Source: Rhynochetos jubatus (lineage: Eukaryota; Chordata; Aves; Eurypygiformes; Rhynochetidae). From it: a stretch of 64,000 bases of DNA. A program made the position numbers and the translations under genes. Below, piece after piece: positions 1-11,060 of the stretch. Each line of letters begins with the position of its first letter. Positions within the stretch are counted from its first letter, which is position 1. Where the stretch lies: the NCBI GenBank assembly GCA_027574665.1, contig CM050655.1, positions 2,604,001 to 2,668,000 of the forward strand. The letters run 5' to 3'. The notes below the pieces were generated by a model. The model was not told the DNA's origin, searched no databases, and saw only the letters and a list, made by a program, of their open reading frames with translations.

Positions 1-540
1 ACAATAAAGTGTATTTTCTATGGAGGCTAAACTAGCAGCACTCAGATAAATGTGTATCACAGCCTAAGATTAATTTGTTTCGACAATCCCCGTTCCAAAA
101 ATTCCTAAAAAGCAAATCTTGCCCTCACCTGATTTCTCATGCAACATTCCAGGTGCATGGATTCTGGGAAGGAAGCACAAGAAATCAAGGTGACATGTCC
201 TGCAGTAGCAGCAGATGGTGCATTTCCCTGTACCTGCAGCCTGTTACCTTGTTTTTAAACCTCAGAAGCTTTGCTCTCTTTTCTTTTTATACTTCTTTCC
301 TTTAGTGCATGCGTCTTCATTAGTTTGAGGATGTGGAGGTTATCAGGAAGGCTGGAAAGCCATGTCATAAAAGGAGCAGCTGCTGAAATTAATGTGACTT
401 TTCTACTTGCCTTTGTGGAATCTACAGCTGAGCACTTCACCTCCTGGTAACACAAACTCATTTGGCACAAGAAGTTACTTAGCTGCGTTACCTTCACAGT
501 GGCACAAGGAACGTACTCCAGCTTCCATGGGAGCTACAAT

Positions 541-792
541 GGAAAGCAGGGACATTTAGATTAGATATCAGAAAAAAAATTCTTCCCAGAAAGGGTGGTG
601 AGGCACTGGGACAGGTTGCCCAGAGAAGCTGTGGATGCCCCATCCCTAGAAATGTTCCAGGCCAGGCTGGATGAGGCTTGGAGCAACCTGGTCTAGTGGA
701 GGGTGTCCCTGCCCATGTCAGGGGGGTTGGAACTAGATGATCTTTAAAGTCCCTTCCGACCCAAACCAGTCTGTGATATGATACTATGATAT
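541..792 (+). mobile_element. CR1 LINE 3' end
   Basis: About 250 bp matching the avian CR1 3' end: TTCTTCCCAGAAAGGGTGGTG, then GCACTGGGACAGGTTGCCCA, GATGAGGCTTGGAGC and GGTTGGAACTAGATGATCTT, closing in a degenerate GTGATATGATACTATGA tail. It is 5'-truncated, as is usual for CR1, and several bases differ from the copy at 43690, so it is an old insertion. Confidence 0.9.
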
Positions 793-861
793 CTGTTTAA
801 TCCAACAGTCCATGTCATAGCTATATATTTATAGATGGAGAAGGATGATGGACAGGTGGGC

Positions 862-887
862 ACACGTGTGTATAGATACACACGTGT
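862..887. repeat. 26-bp inverted repeat with two E-box cores
   Basis: Two exact 12-bp arms, ACACGTGTGTAT and ATACACACGTGT, are separated by AG. Each arm contains CACGTG. The sequence sits in a short CA/TG-rich patch, so it may be a by-product of dinucleotide repeat growth. Confidence 0.7.
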
Positions 888-1471
888 ACATACACAAAGA
901 GAGCAAATCCCCTCAAAGCAAACAAGGGCACGGCTATTCTGCAATTCCAGAAAAGAGGGACTGTAATTTGTCATCTTGGCAGGATAATTAGCCTGGGCAG
1001 TGCAATGCCCAGCATGGCTGTACTCTGGTACCCATGCTAGACTGGGTATCTCTCCACACCCTGTGCAGAGTCCTGTCTGTCCTGTCCTTGCTCACCTCTT
1101 CTAAGGAAATGAAGGAGTCAGTGGCTGAGCCACGTGCAGCTTCTGAACATGAAATCTGGCAGCACCACTTCTGTTCCCTTCCCGTGCTTCTAACTCGCTT
1201 GGCCTTAACAATCCGATCCACAACCAGTGTTTCACCACATTGTGAAGGTCTTTCAAGATGCCTACAGGCCACCTTGTGCCCTGACGTCACAATGAATTCA
1301 GAATTCATTTATTTATGCATATTGATAGTGCAACTATGCAGATTTTTCAGTCTGCATACTGTATCAGTAAATTAAACTGATGAGAGAGACAAATATTTAC
1401 TATTTTCAGTTGGCTTGATGGTGGTATTAAATTCTATAGTTTACTACATCCTTATATGCCATGCTCCTCCA

Positions 1472-1512
1472 TTAAACAGTGGTGATTAATCACCATTCAC
1501 CACTCTGTTTAA
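1472..1512. repeat. Nested inverted repeat
   Basis: The outer arms TTAAACAG (1472-1479) and CTGTTTAA (1505-1512) are perfect. Inside lies the 14-bp palindrome GGTGATTAATCACC, followed by CACCAC, which can also pair with the left GTGGTG. Two alternative hairpins are possible. No function is assigned. Confidence 0.65.
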
Positions 1513-4500
1513 CCCCTCTTCCTAGGACTAGCATGCTGTGGTAGGTTTTTGTAACACTAAATCAGGGCAGACCCGGCTTAATATTTTATATATTTAAAAA
1601 TTACGCTTCCCTTTTTCATTATAACAGCCTCTTACCAGCATTTCTGAGATAACAAGTTAGCGTAAAATAACTCTTTGTGAATGCTGCTATAGAAATGCTG
1701 TCTAGGTCTAACTCCTGAAATATAAATACATTAAAAAATAATCATCTTTCTACCTCTGAAAAATTAATCAGATTAAATAATGACTGTAATACAATATCCC
1801 TTGGTGACCTTTATCGAGGAAACAAGAAATTATTTCTTAGATACAAAAAATAATCACGGCAAAGTAGATTGCTCAATTCTCCTGCCAGCCTTCAACACAG
1901 GCATTAAGGAGAATCTAAAGTGTTACCTCGGTGGGTAGCAGCTGAACCAGGGCAGTGCTGAACACTGCAGCTTTGTCATATTTTCTTACAAAAAAACAGT
2001 GACTCACTGCTATGTTGCAGTGGGACGTGGCTGGGAACCACTAATCATGTCACCTAGCATATAACTTGCCAGTAGCTCCACGGGAGCAGCTCAGGCTGCC
2101 AAGCGGAAGCATGTCAGACCACGCAGTACCTGTGGGGTTGTGGAATTATCTGTTTGCCCTAAACTCTTGAAACAAAACTAAACCTCCCTCCAGTGTAACA
2201 CAACACTCAGTTCTGCACCAAAGCTGCCCTTCTTTATAAGCATCCTGTCCCTGGCTACCCCAGGAATCTCCCCAAAAACCTCTGGACTTCTGCAGCACTC
2301 CCAGGGCTGCCAGGAATCTCTCCCCTGAGAACAGGCACTTTCAGTTTCTGGTAACTGCTGCAATGAGCTAAGCCCCATACCTGCCCCCACATTCGCCTTT
2401 GCCAGGTACCATGTCCCTAGTCCTGAGGGGTGCACAGTAAAAAAATATTCATTTTACCTCTGTTGCCTTAAAAAAGTGATGACGTTTTTCTGTTCTTTAA
2501 ACATTTAAGCAGAACTTTGGGGGTGAAAAGAAAGATTAACAGTTTGACTCAGGATCTTGTCCTCATTCTTTCAAGAACTGTGAAACAGCCACTGTACACA
2601 CACTGTCCTATCCCCAAACACGTTCAAAGACAGCGCAAACAACTTACTGGCTACTACCCGCTCCAAGCAAGGTCAGCCTGTCCAGAGCTAGAGTTTCAAC
2701 GGGATCTCCTGGTGGAAACCTACAGGCAAAGCGCAGGCAGTCCTAAGGGTCTCCACGCCTCTGCCCACGGTGCCCCAGTGGATTAGCTGCCTGAGCAGCT
2801 CTGAGTGGTTCCCTCTGCTCTCTGTGAGAACTGCTGCTCCTTGCCAGGTTGACTACATACAAACTAAAGCCCCCTTGGGCTAAAACAAACTTACTGTTTC
2901 CATGTGGGCCACTTCACACAACAGGAATCGGTAGCTTGCATCCCCTTCTGCTGACCTCCACCACGGGCTCGTCACACCTGCTCACCCCATGCTGGCTGCT
3001 CAGAGCCAAATGGCAGCAAACCCTGAACTCCACAGCCACCTGTATGTTTCTACAGCATCCACAGGGGACAAACAAACATCCCTTGGAATGCTGCAAGTCA
3101 TTCTGGGTATCAGGGCAGCACCGCATTGCTTAACAACATGCAGTTTGCAGGGTTGGTGTTGCTGGTGTTGGGTGGCTCATAAAAGCAGCAATACCATTTT
3201 ATCGTATATTGGTAAAGAGCAGCTATCAGTGACAGAAAGATAAACTGCCTTCCAGCCGTCCAGGCTGCTGCCACCCTGCAAGCTTTGGTTTTGTTCTGCT
3301 CCAAGTGAGTTACCTGATTCAGCTTATGTTGTTGCTACACTATTGATCCAGGCCTGTGCTACAGCTTTATCATTTGATCAGCTGGGCTTAGCGCCCCTAG
3401 TCCACACAGTGAAATCACTGCAACTCTCTTCTCCAGTAATAAAGAAAAAAGGTAATATTGCTCAGTACTCATCTAATGGGCTTTTGAGAACCGGCTGCCT
3501 TCAAAATTGATTTGAACAACTGCACCATTCTTTGGCTTTATCAAACCTCGTGGTTTATCAACACTTTGAATTAAACGCAGGTCTTCCTCAGACTATAAAC
3601 AGCGAGACAGACAGCGGTGACCTACTGTTACCATTTCTGCATGCAGCATTTGAAGGGTCAGCAAGAAAGCGTGTGCAGAGCAGGAGAAAGCTGCTGCCCT
3701 TTTTGTTTCTGTCTAGGTGTGCATCTTCACACAGCTGTCAACTAGGGCTTGCTGAGAAAGCATTCAAATGTATAACCCTCATTTGCAGCACAATTATAAA
3801 TCTTACAAGGTCAGAAGAACCTAGCACCATCCACCAGATTTAAAACACACTTCATTGTAAAGCTCTGAGTTACAACTGACTTTTCCAGAGGCAAACAGAT
3901 GTGAAAAGGAAAAGCCACTTCCCAACATCTGAGATCACCACACGGAAGCAACCTAGGGATGACCACTATGAGAAACCAGAACCACCATGGCTGCGATCCA
4001 TTAGAGACTTTTCTAAAATATCAAGCTGAACTTCCTTAGGAGTGTGTGACGCTTTCCAGAAAGAACTTTCACGGTTGTGACTAGCCCAAAATATCCCGTT
4101 CCCACTATGTGTTTTTCCAACATGCTGAAACTCATGTCAGAGATTGGTGCTGTTCTCCCATTACTCAAAATTCAGATTTTGTTTTGTTTTGTTTTTGTTA
4201 TCCCCCCAATCTCTCTTCAGTTTTGCTGACTTGTGCAACTTTTCCAGCTACATAACCAGGTTCTGGAAGGATTAAGTCTGGGGCGGGGGCATGCTGCATG
4301 ATGGTGCTGTCACTCTGCCAGCAGAAGGCACCCAGACAGGCACGCATATCATCCACCATACACTGTCCTCTCCTCCACATCCATTCAGGCAAATACTGCC
4401 TGCAAGGACTACCTACCATTAATTACCTGGCAGATTCAGGTAATTCACTAGTAGCATAGCAAATAATTACCTCGCATAAACGCTTTAAGCCTCCTAACAG

Positions 4501-7294
4501 GTCCCCAGTAGAACCAAGGGGCTTTCTTTACAGTCTTGGACACAGCAGTACATACTTAAAGGAAAAAAATTCTACTTTTTCTCTGAACATTTCTTGTTCT
4601 GTCTCACAGTGGACATTTACACTGCCCTTCTACAGCCAGGCATCGGTCACTTGAATCTCGCTCATACTGAAAACGCAGCAGATGCCATACTGAACCACAA
4701 AATTGTCGGTGCCTGCTTGGCGGGGACACATTAAATCAATGTCAGGAGCAATGATTATCACCTTGATCGGTCAGCCAGTGAATTGTTCTGCCACCCAGGG
4801 GAAAACGCTCATGCCTTGCATCAGCTTTACAAATTTCAGTGGTTAAACAGCTGTAAATGATACCCAAGACCTAGGTACATCATTCTACTTACTGTATCCT
4901 CCAAAGCCATACTAATATCTCATTCCCCAATGGAAAATTAGAAGTGACCTTTTTTTACGGTATCAGTCTGTACCGTGATTGCTGTTGGTTCTGGCCCCCA
5001 CTGCCTGCTCACAATCTAAAATCTGTATTTATTTACAGTATGGGATCCCCAGAAAATAAATATTCAAATTGTGTATCAATTTACAGTTATTACATCCACA
5101 GAAAATAAAAAAGAAAACAATACCCCCCCAAATCTTCTGCACCTATGAAAAATTTCATGAAGCCCTCTTCACGAATGCTTTCCCAACAGCATTCAAGATT
5201 TTGAAAGTCACTACAAATTTAGCTAAAATCAAGCTAGATTTTTAGATAAACAAGCACCACCCATTGCTGATAAAATGAAATTTCTTATGCTCTTCGCATT
5301 GTGGGAAAAGTTCTGAGTGCCTGGACAGCACAAAAAAGGAGATGGTACTGACAGGATTTGCCTTTGATAGGTGTGCATAGCACTACTGACCACCGGTGTG
5401 TACAGTCTTTCACAGAGCTAGAGCTAAAGCTGGTATAGCTGTGAGTCTCTAGAAAAAGAAACTATTTTTTTCCCTCAGAAAATTGAGAGTATCTGAGAGA
5501 AAATGTTTTTCTAAAACGCTTATTACCTTATCGAAGTATTTTGTTAGAACCAAACTGACAGATCTTGCAATAAAAATGAGCCAGTGAAATAATAAAACTA
5601 CCTTAGACAGGCTTAAAATATAACATTTTACTAGTTATTTCAAAGAATAAATTTTTTTTTCTTCCATCATTCTTATCTATACGTTCAAACTCTAGCTAAA
5701 ATTTTTTTTGTTAGGTACCATGTGCAAATACGCCAAGATAGAAGAGTTAGGAGAAAGAAATAACCGGTCTTTCTTTTGTTCTAGCTTGCGTGGTCAGCTA
5801 TGTTGCATTTCTCATGTCTAAAAACAAGCACCATCTCAAAATATTTGGTTGGAAACCTCAGCTTGAAAAGGAGGTATGTCACATTTGCATTGACATAACA
5901 TGCGAACAGCTTCTGAAGACGAGCATCAAGAGGAGCCTCGTGGAAGGGGAAAACAAACACAATCACAGCAGCAGAAGTCCATTTACTGCCAGAGCAGAAC
6001 AAACAGCCATTGTCATCCAGATCTTGTGGTGCAACTTCAGTGACAGCAACTCGGAAAGAATCATGATGCCAATCATTTCCTTAATAACCTCACACGTTTA
6101 TCTGTTGAGTCTTCCAATCTTTCGAGAGGTATCCATATTGCTCTCAGAACTAGTTTGATTTTACCCTGAATAAAAAGTTTGGCACTTTTCTCATGCAAAT
6201 ATCCATCTGTTTTTTCACTTCCCTGTGTCACACAGGAGAAAAATACTTTGCTCTGTATTGCCACTGTCTTTTAGGTACTGGCAACGATGAACAGTGGCAT
6301 TTCTAAGCTCCTTTTTCAAGTTCTACCACAATACACTCCCTACATTGAGGTACAGATAGAAATTATAAGCAGGTGCCAAAATTTATGTAGTGTATTTTAC
6401 CACTAATGCTTACTTGAAGTTTTTGAAACAACTCTGTGTGTGTGTTCTGACACCCTTTGCCCTTCACAGATCCTCTTATGCATATTAGCCTCGTAAAATA
6501 GTCACTTTTTATCCTCTTCACCATGATCCATTTGTCTTTTCAGCAGGTTTATGTTCAACACTATTGGATTGGAATGGTGATTGTACCACTTAACCCAACA
6601 GCTAGCTGGGCTTGAAAATGTATCCATCCCCTTCCTATTAATTACTCTTTAATGCCTATTTCTATGACAGAGACTCGTGTATCATCCTGGTTTATTTCGG
6701 AAGAATATAGCCATAGGATGACAATTATTGATGGAGCATAAAAACTGGAGCTAAAGACCGTATAAAGAAGAAAACAGAACTGATGCAGGAAGAGATGAAA
6801 AGATGAAAAATTGACTGGAGAAGAAAATTGGAATGAGCTAATTTACAAAAGAAAATGAACAAACCACGGCCAGGTAACTCTGAATAAGATTAATTGCTGC
6901 ACATTTCCTTCCTCTTTGCAATTTTTATCTTACTTAATCTTCTATTCCACTTTTCTACGTAACAGTGCTGTATTCTTATAAACTCTGATTCCACTCTTAC
7001 CTAAGTTTGCTAGCTGGGTGTTGAGCGAGATCCTCTGTTTGCACAAACTGATATATCACTATCCACTTTGGTATTGTTACTCAAATTTAAGCCAGCCGAG
7101 GATTTGCTCCATTGACTCTCATGGATTTATTTTTAATTTATTCCTCTGAGTTCAGAATCAAGAGCTCTGGATATAAATCTTGAACATAAATAGACAATTT
7201 CCAAATCTAAACAGTATAGCCACAAGTACCATACAGAAAAACAAGCTAGGCATGTATAGAACTGTCTGAAAAGTTAACCAAATGTTGCTGTGGA

Positions 7295-7540
7295 TTTATT
7301 AGTATACTGTTTATTAAACATTAAATCAAGATCCAAAAAACCAAATTAATTTAAATGAAGTATTGTTTAGTGAAATGGGAGCCTGTCAAAATAGTTGTTG
7401 GGGAGGACAATTAATTGGTACAAATGTGAGTGTAAATTTTGTTTTTAAACTTTAAAGCGTGTAGTTTGTAGTATACAATGTATGTGCACAATACAAATTT
7501 CATACATTTTCCTCAGTGACAATAAAAAGCGCAGTTTATT
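7295..7540 (-). terminator. Cluster of candidate poly(A) signals after CD2
   Basis: AATAAA occurs on the minus strand at 7535-7540, 7310-7315 and 7295-7300, with more at 7126-7131 and 7137-7142. All lie just beyond the CD2 stop at 7579. The first would give a 3' UTR of only about 60 nt; the others give 300-470 nt. The true 3' end could be further down in the AT-rich stretch below 7100. Confidence 0.35.
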
Positions 7541-7578
7541 ATAAACTGAAGTAAAAATTAAAATTAAAAAAAAAAAGA

Positions 7579-8133
7579 TCACAGTTTTGTCATTGGTATG
7601 TGAAGGTTGTTCCAAGGGCCCATCCAGAGCTCCTCTTCATCTGACTGTGTGTGTTCACTGTGTGACTCCAAGGGCTCTTTGACATCCTCGTTAGCAACAA
7701 CCGATTCCTGCTCTTCTGTGCTTTTTATTTTGGAGCCCCCTGACTTCGTTACTATACTTTCGGCCCCTATCGTAGAGGAAGCAAATGAGACACTGCAAGG
7801 TCTTGTGTTCATTTTATCATTGGAAGATGGTCCCTTTGACAATGTGTTCAGTGGGACATTCTCCTCGTGCGTCACTGCAAGCTTGTCCAGTTTCTTGAAT
7901 TGTTTCCCCAGCCGCACTGGAGATGTGACTTTTAAATTATTACCAAGGCAAACGCGACGGGTTCTGACAACGGAGCCGTTCTGCGCAATGTAGATGTTAC
8001 CATTGATGTTGTTCTGAATGTTCGGGTTATTAAGACGATTTCTCTGGCTGGAATCAGGAGCGCTGTCTTCTCCAGTGGAGCTGGTCTCATACTCCGGGTC
8101 AACTATCAACTTGATCCTTTTCTTTCTGGCCCA
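7579..8133 (-). CDS. PCDH15: PCDH15 terminal exon for cytoplasmic domain CD2
   Basis: This 555-nt coding part of the last exon enters in phase 0 from acceptor GTTTATTGTCGAACAG and ends at stop TGA (7579-7581). It encodes 184 residues starting WARKKRIKLIVDPEYETSST. Further blocks are NINGNIYIAQNGSVVRTRR, KKLDKLAVTHEENVPLNTL, HTQSDEEELW and the C-terminus GPWNNLHIPMTKL. These match mammalian CD2 closely, and it is the best conserved of the three tails here. In mouse genetics CD2 is the isoform needed for kinociliary links and normal hearing. The last four residues, MTKL, fit a class I PDZ ligand (T at -2, L at 0). The exon lies farthest downstream, so CD2 requires the CD1 and CD3 terminal exons and their poly(A) sites to be bypassed. 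Confidence 0.95.
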   Translation of the reverse strand, partial: WARKKRIKLIVDPEYETSSTGEDSAPDSSQRNRLNNPNIQNNINGNIYIAQNGSVVRTRRVCLGNNLKVTSPVRLGKQFKKLDKLAVTHEENVPLNTLSKGPSSNDKMNTRPCSVSFASSTIGAESIVTKSGGSKIKSTEEQESVVANEDVKEPLESHSEHTQSDEEELWMGPWNNLHIPMTKL

Positions 8134-11060
8134 CTGTTCGACAATAAACAGAAATGTTGTTAAATCGCAGCACTATTTCTTATGTTTTCATGCCCCTTTT
8201 CTATCTGTTACCTTGTCTTTTACCTGGACGCTCATATGAATTATTATTCACTTGGTCTTTTATACCCTTCCTCTTACCTCCCCTAAATGTTTGGTTGTAC
8301 ACAGATATTTCTGTGTTTTGATTAGCACTGTGTGCCCCTGTCATCTATACCTAATGCGTAAGCACCCAAACAGTTCTATGGACAAAGGCAGATAACTTCA
8401 TTTGAGTTCATGAACTGCATAATGAGAGTCAGAGTGTATAAAAACTGTGATGGAGTGACAAATCTGGCTTGTGTTTCTCTTTTGCTAAAACAATGCATTC
8501 AGCTGTGCTCCCATTGTCAAGTGCTCCTCTTTGGAGAATCCTGAGAATGGAGACATCACTTTCTGAAAGAAAACTTCTGATACTGGCAAGCCAGTCATAT
8601 TTTGACAAAGCAAATTCTCAGCCTGTCTTACAAAGAGAAATGAAACCCAACGAGATTAATAACCCCTTCTAACGGAAACTGGAAGGCACTGATGATGAAG
8701 CCATTGTGTGATACTTCCGAAACTACTGTAACTAACGGTTAAACGCTTGGAAGGACTTAGAAATTTTCTTCCAGAATATTACTACGTTGTAAATTCAGTG
8801 CAGAAATAGCACTGAGTGGCTCTCTTATCTGCGCAACATGTCAAGTAGAGAAAGATCTGGAGACCCACATGAAGGAAAATCTCAGGCACAACGTTGGCAA
8901 AATTGGCTGCTTAAAAAAAGAAAAGCTTGATATAAAGCTTCATGCCAGTTCCAATCTAGTGGAATCAATGGAGATGCTTTGCTACCAACTGGAAGATGGT
9001 GGAGAAAGGAGGCTTTAGATTTTATATAACGAATATATTTTTTTAAAGAGTTAAGGCATACCACTTCCATGTTGCTGTGACTTTGTACTAACAGTGATTA
9101 CACAAAACACATTACTTACGTAGATTTATAATCCATCTTTTTAAAATAAATGCCTTCTTGCAATACACTGAAACAAGCTACTATCACTCTTGAATTAATA
9201 ATGAAAACACTGTTATTTCACTAAGGCAGCAGGTACCATCACAGTTAACTCCCATTGCAGTACATGCACATGCAGGAGCGAAAAGCCAGTCTTGAGAGAA
9301 AGAAACTCATGCGAGGTACTAATGGGTGATGATTATTCATAAGCTTTTGAGAAGTTACACTTTGTACAAAGTACTTAGAGGACTATTCTTTTGTTCCTGA
9401 TAAAGACATACCATTTTCTTTCCACAGATATATTCAGGTGAATGCAAAGACTGACTAGTTTAAATGGGATTTACGTTAAAATACCATGAGCAGCTATAAC
9501 TTTGTGCTATATGGGAATACAAAGAAGTGGGTAAGTGTTCATAAATCTAGTTGACATTTTAACTGAAATTAAAGACAGTAGTTGAAAGTTAGTATCACAG
9601 TTTGCAGCACTACACCAATCGTCCTGCCAGGGTAACTCCACAGCAGGCTCAAGTATCTTAAAAACTCAAACGTTTTTCTCTCCCTTGTCTAACAGGGACT
9701 TCCCGCTGGAGCTTTGGTGCATATGCCAGAATTTGTAGTAGGTTTAAAGCACTCACTCACAAGACTAACCCAATACTGGCTCAAAGCTTTATTTAGGCTT
9801 CTAATGGCTTATCTGGATAAATCTAGTGGTTGAGAAACAGCTCTACAAGGTAAGTAGAGCACAGATAGCTTGTGTGTATACGAAGCTTGCCTGCTCTGTG
9901 TGTTGCCAGCAGGGATGAGAGCTCCTTGAGGAGGTACATCATACAGAGATTGCTTCTTACATGAAAACACAAAGGCCACTTGTGCTATCAATAACAGATG
10001 TCCTTCCTACACAAACATGCTCATTCTGAGTGGGACTGTGCTAATGAAAGTCCTGCAAGATTTATCTGTTGAATCACATCAGATAACCCAGGTTATTGCA
10101 TTTTAAAAGACAGATACCAAAATATGCAACAAAGGTGATGGTTACCTTCAGCAATGCTTTGCTGTTACGCACCTCAAACTTTTAAACAGAGGCTTAAAAA
10201 AAAAATCACTGTACTGTTAGGTGGGAAGGGCAGAAGCTGGAACTTGTAACCTATTTCCCTTTTCTGACCAAGGTCACTTTGTACACCTACCTCTGCATTC
10301 CTGTCTTGTACACCACTGGTACCTGAAACCTGAATCTCATGATCCAGAAACAGTTTAAACCCAGTCTTACTAGTAAAACTCTGCAGATTTGGGAGCACTT
10401 TGCTGTAATTCCAGTTGTACTCCCTGCAAACAGGGCTAATGTTTACAGCAGAGAACTCATTAGAAGATTAGCACATGTACAGTAGGGGAGCACAAGGTGA
10501 AACCATGCATGACTTTCTAAGTCTTTTCATCCGTATCACCATTTCCTGTTCTTCACTATGTTTCGTCCCTTTTCCTTCCTGCAGTGTTCCATTTTGTGAT
10601 AGACATAACCTGCATTAAATAGGGCCCTTCATAGCTTTGTGCCATCAGGTTTGTCAAGCTATCCATCACAGCTAATGTAAAATGCAACATTATTTTGCTT
10701 CACAATATGCATAAGGCAAAAAGGATAAATCTACGGATCAAGACAAGGCCTCTAACTACATTACTGACATTAACAGAGAAAAAGCAGTACTCCTTCCCAC
10801 CATTGCTTAATGAGAACAAATCTTTCTCTATCCACCACAAAGTATACCTGAGCAGTGTCTCAGAGGAACTGCATGAGTTCAGTTTTCGACAGTTCTATCC
10901 TTAAGACAGCATGCAGGGGTCAAATACTGAAGGAATAAGCTTTGGCATTTTCTTTGGGCTGTCTCTGGTCAAGTGAGAATTGCTTAGGAAAGACCACACA
11001 GAAGGCACAGCAAGCAAGATCACTCCTTACTGCAAAACGTCCACCTACTGTCACTCCTTT
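8134..11060 (-). other. CD3 3' UTR and the intron leading to CD2
   Basis: This sequence is intron for CD2 transcripts and, in its upper part, 3' UTR for CD3 transcripts. It is AT-rich, with no repeat or coding signal that I recognise apart from the AATAAA candidate at 9788. The polypyrimidine tract and GAACAG acceptor of the CD2 exon lie at its lower end. Confidence 0.6.
9788..9793 (-). terminator. Candidate poly(A) signal for CD3 transcripts
   Basis: AATAAA on the minus strand, about 1.27 kb beyond the CD3 stop. It was the first clear canonical hexamer I noticed below 11061. No conserved downstream element could be judged, so the call is tentative. Confidence 0.3.

Larger units (their letters stand above)
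1..7578. other. CD2 3' UTR and downstream sequence
   Basis: This AT-rich stretch follows the CD2 stop codon in the direction of PCDH15 transcription. Apart from the poly(A) candidates, one CR1 tail (541-792) and two inverted repeats (862-887 and 1472-1512), I see no gene. The longest open frame, 122 codons at 5790-6158 on the plus strand, has no recognisable domain. How far the CD2 transcript extends cannot be set from sequence alone. Confidence 0.6.

Noticed and set aside
5790-6158. 122-codon plus-strand open frame beyond the CD2 exon
   Set aside because: It has no recognised domain, and the reverse strand is open over much of the same region, as in chance AT-rich sequence.
7607-7993. 128-codon open frame on the plus strand
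   Set aside because: It lies wholly opposite the conserved CD2 coding exon and reads as its shadow.
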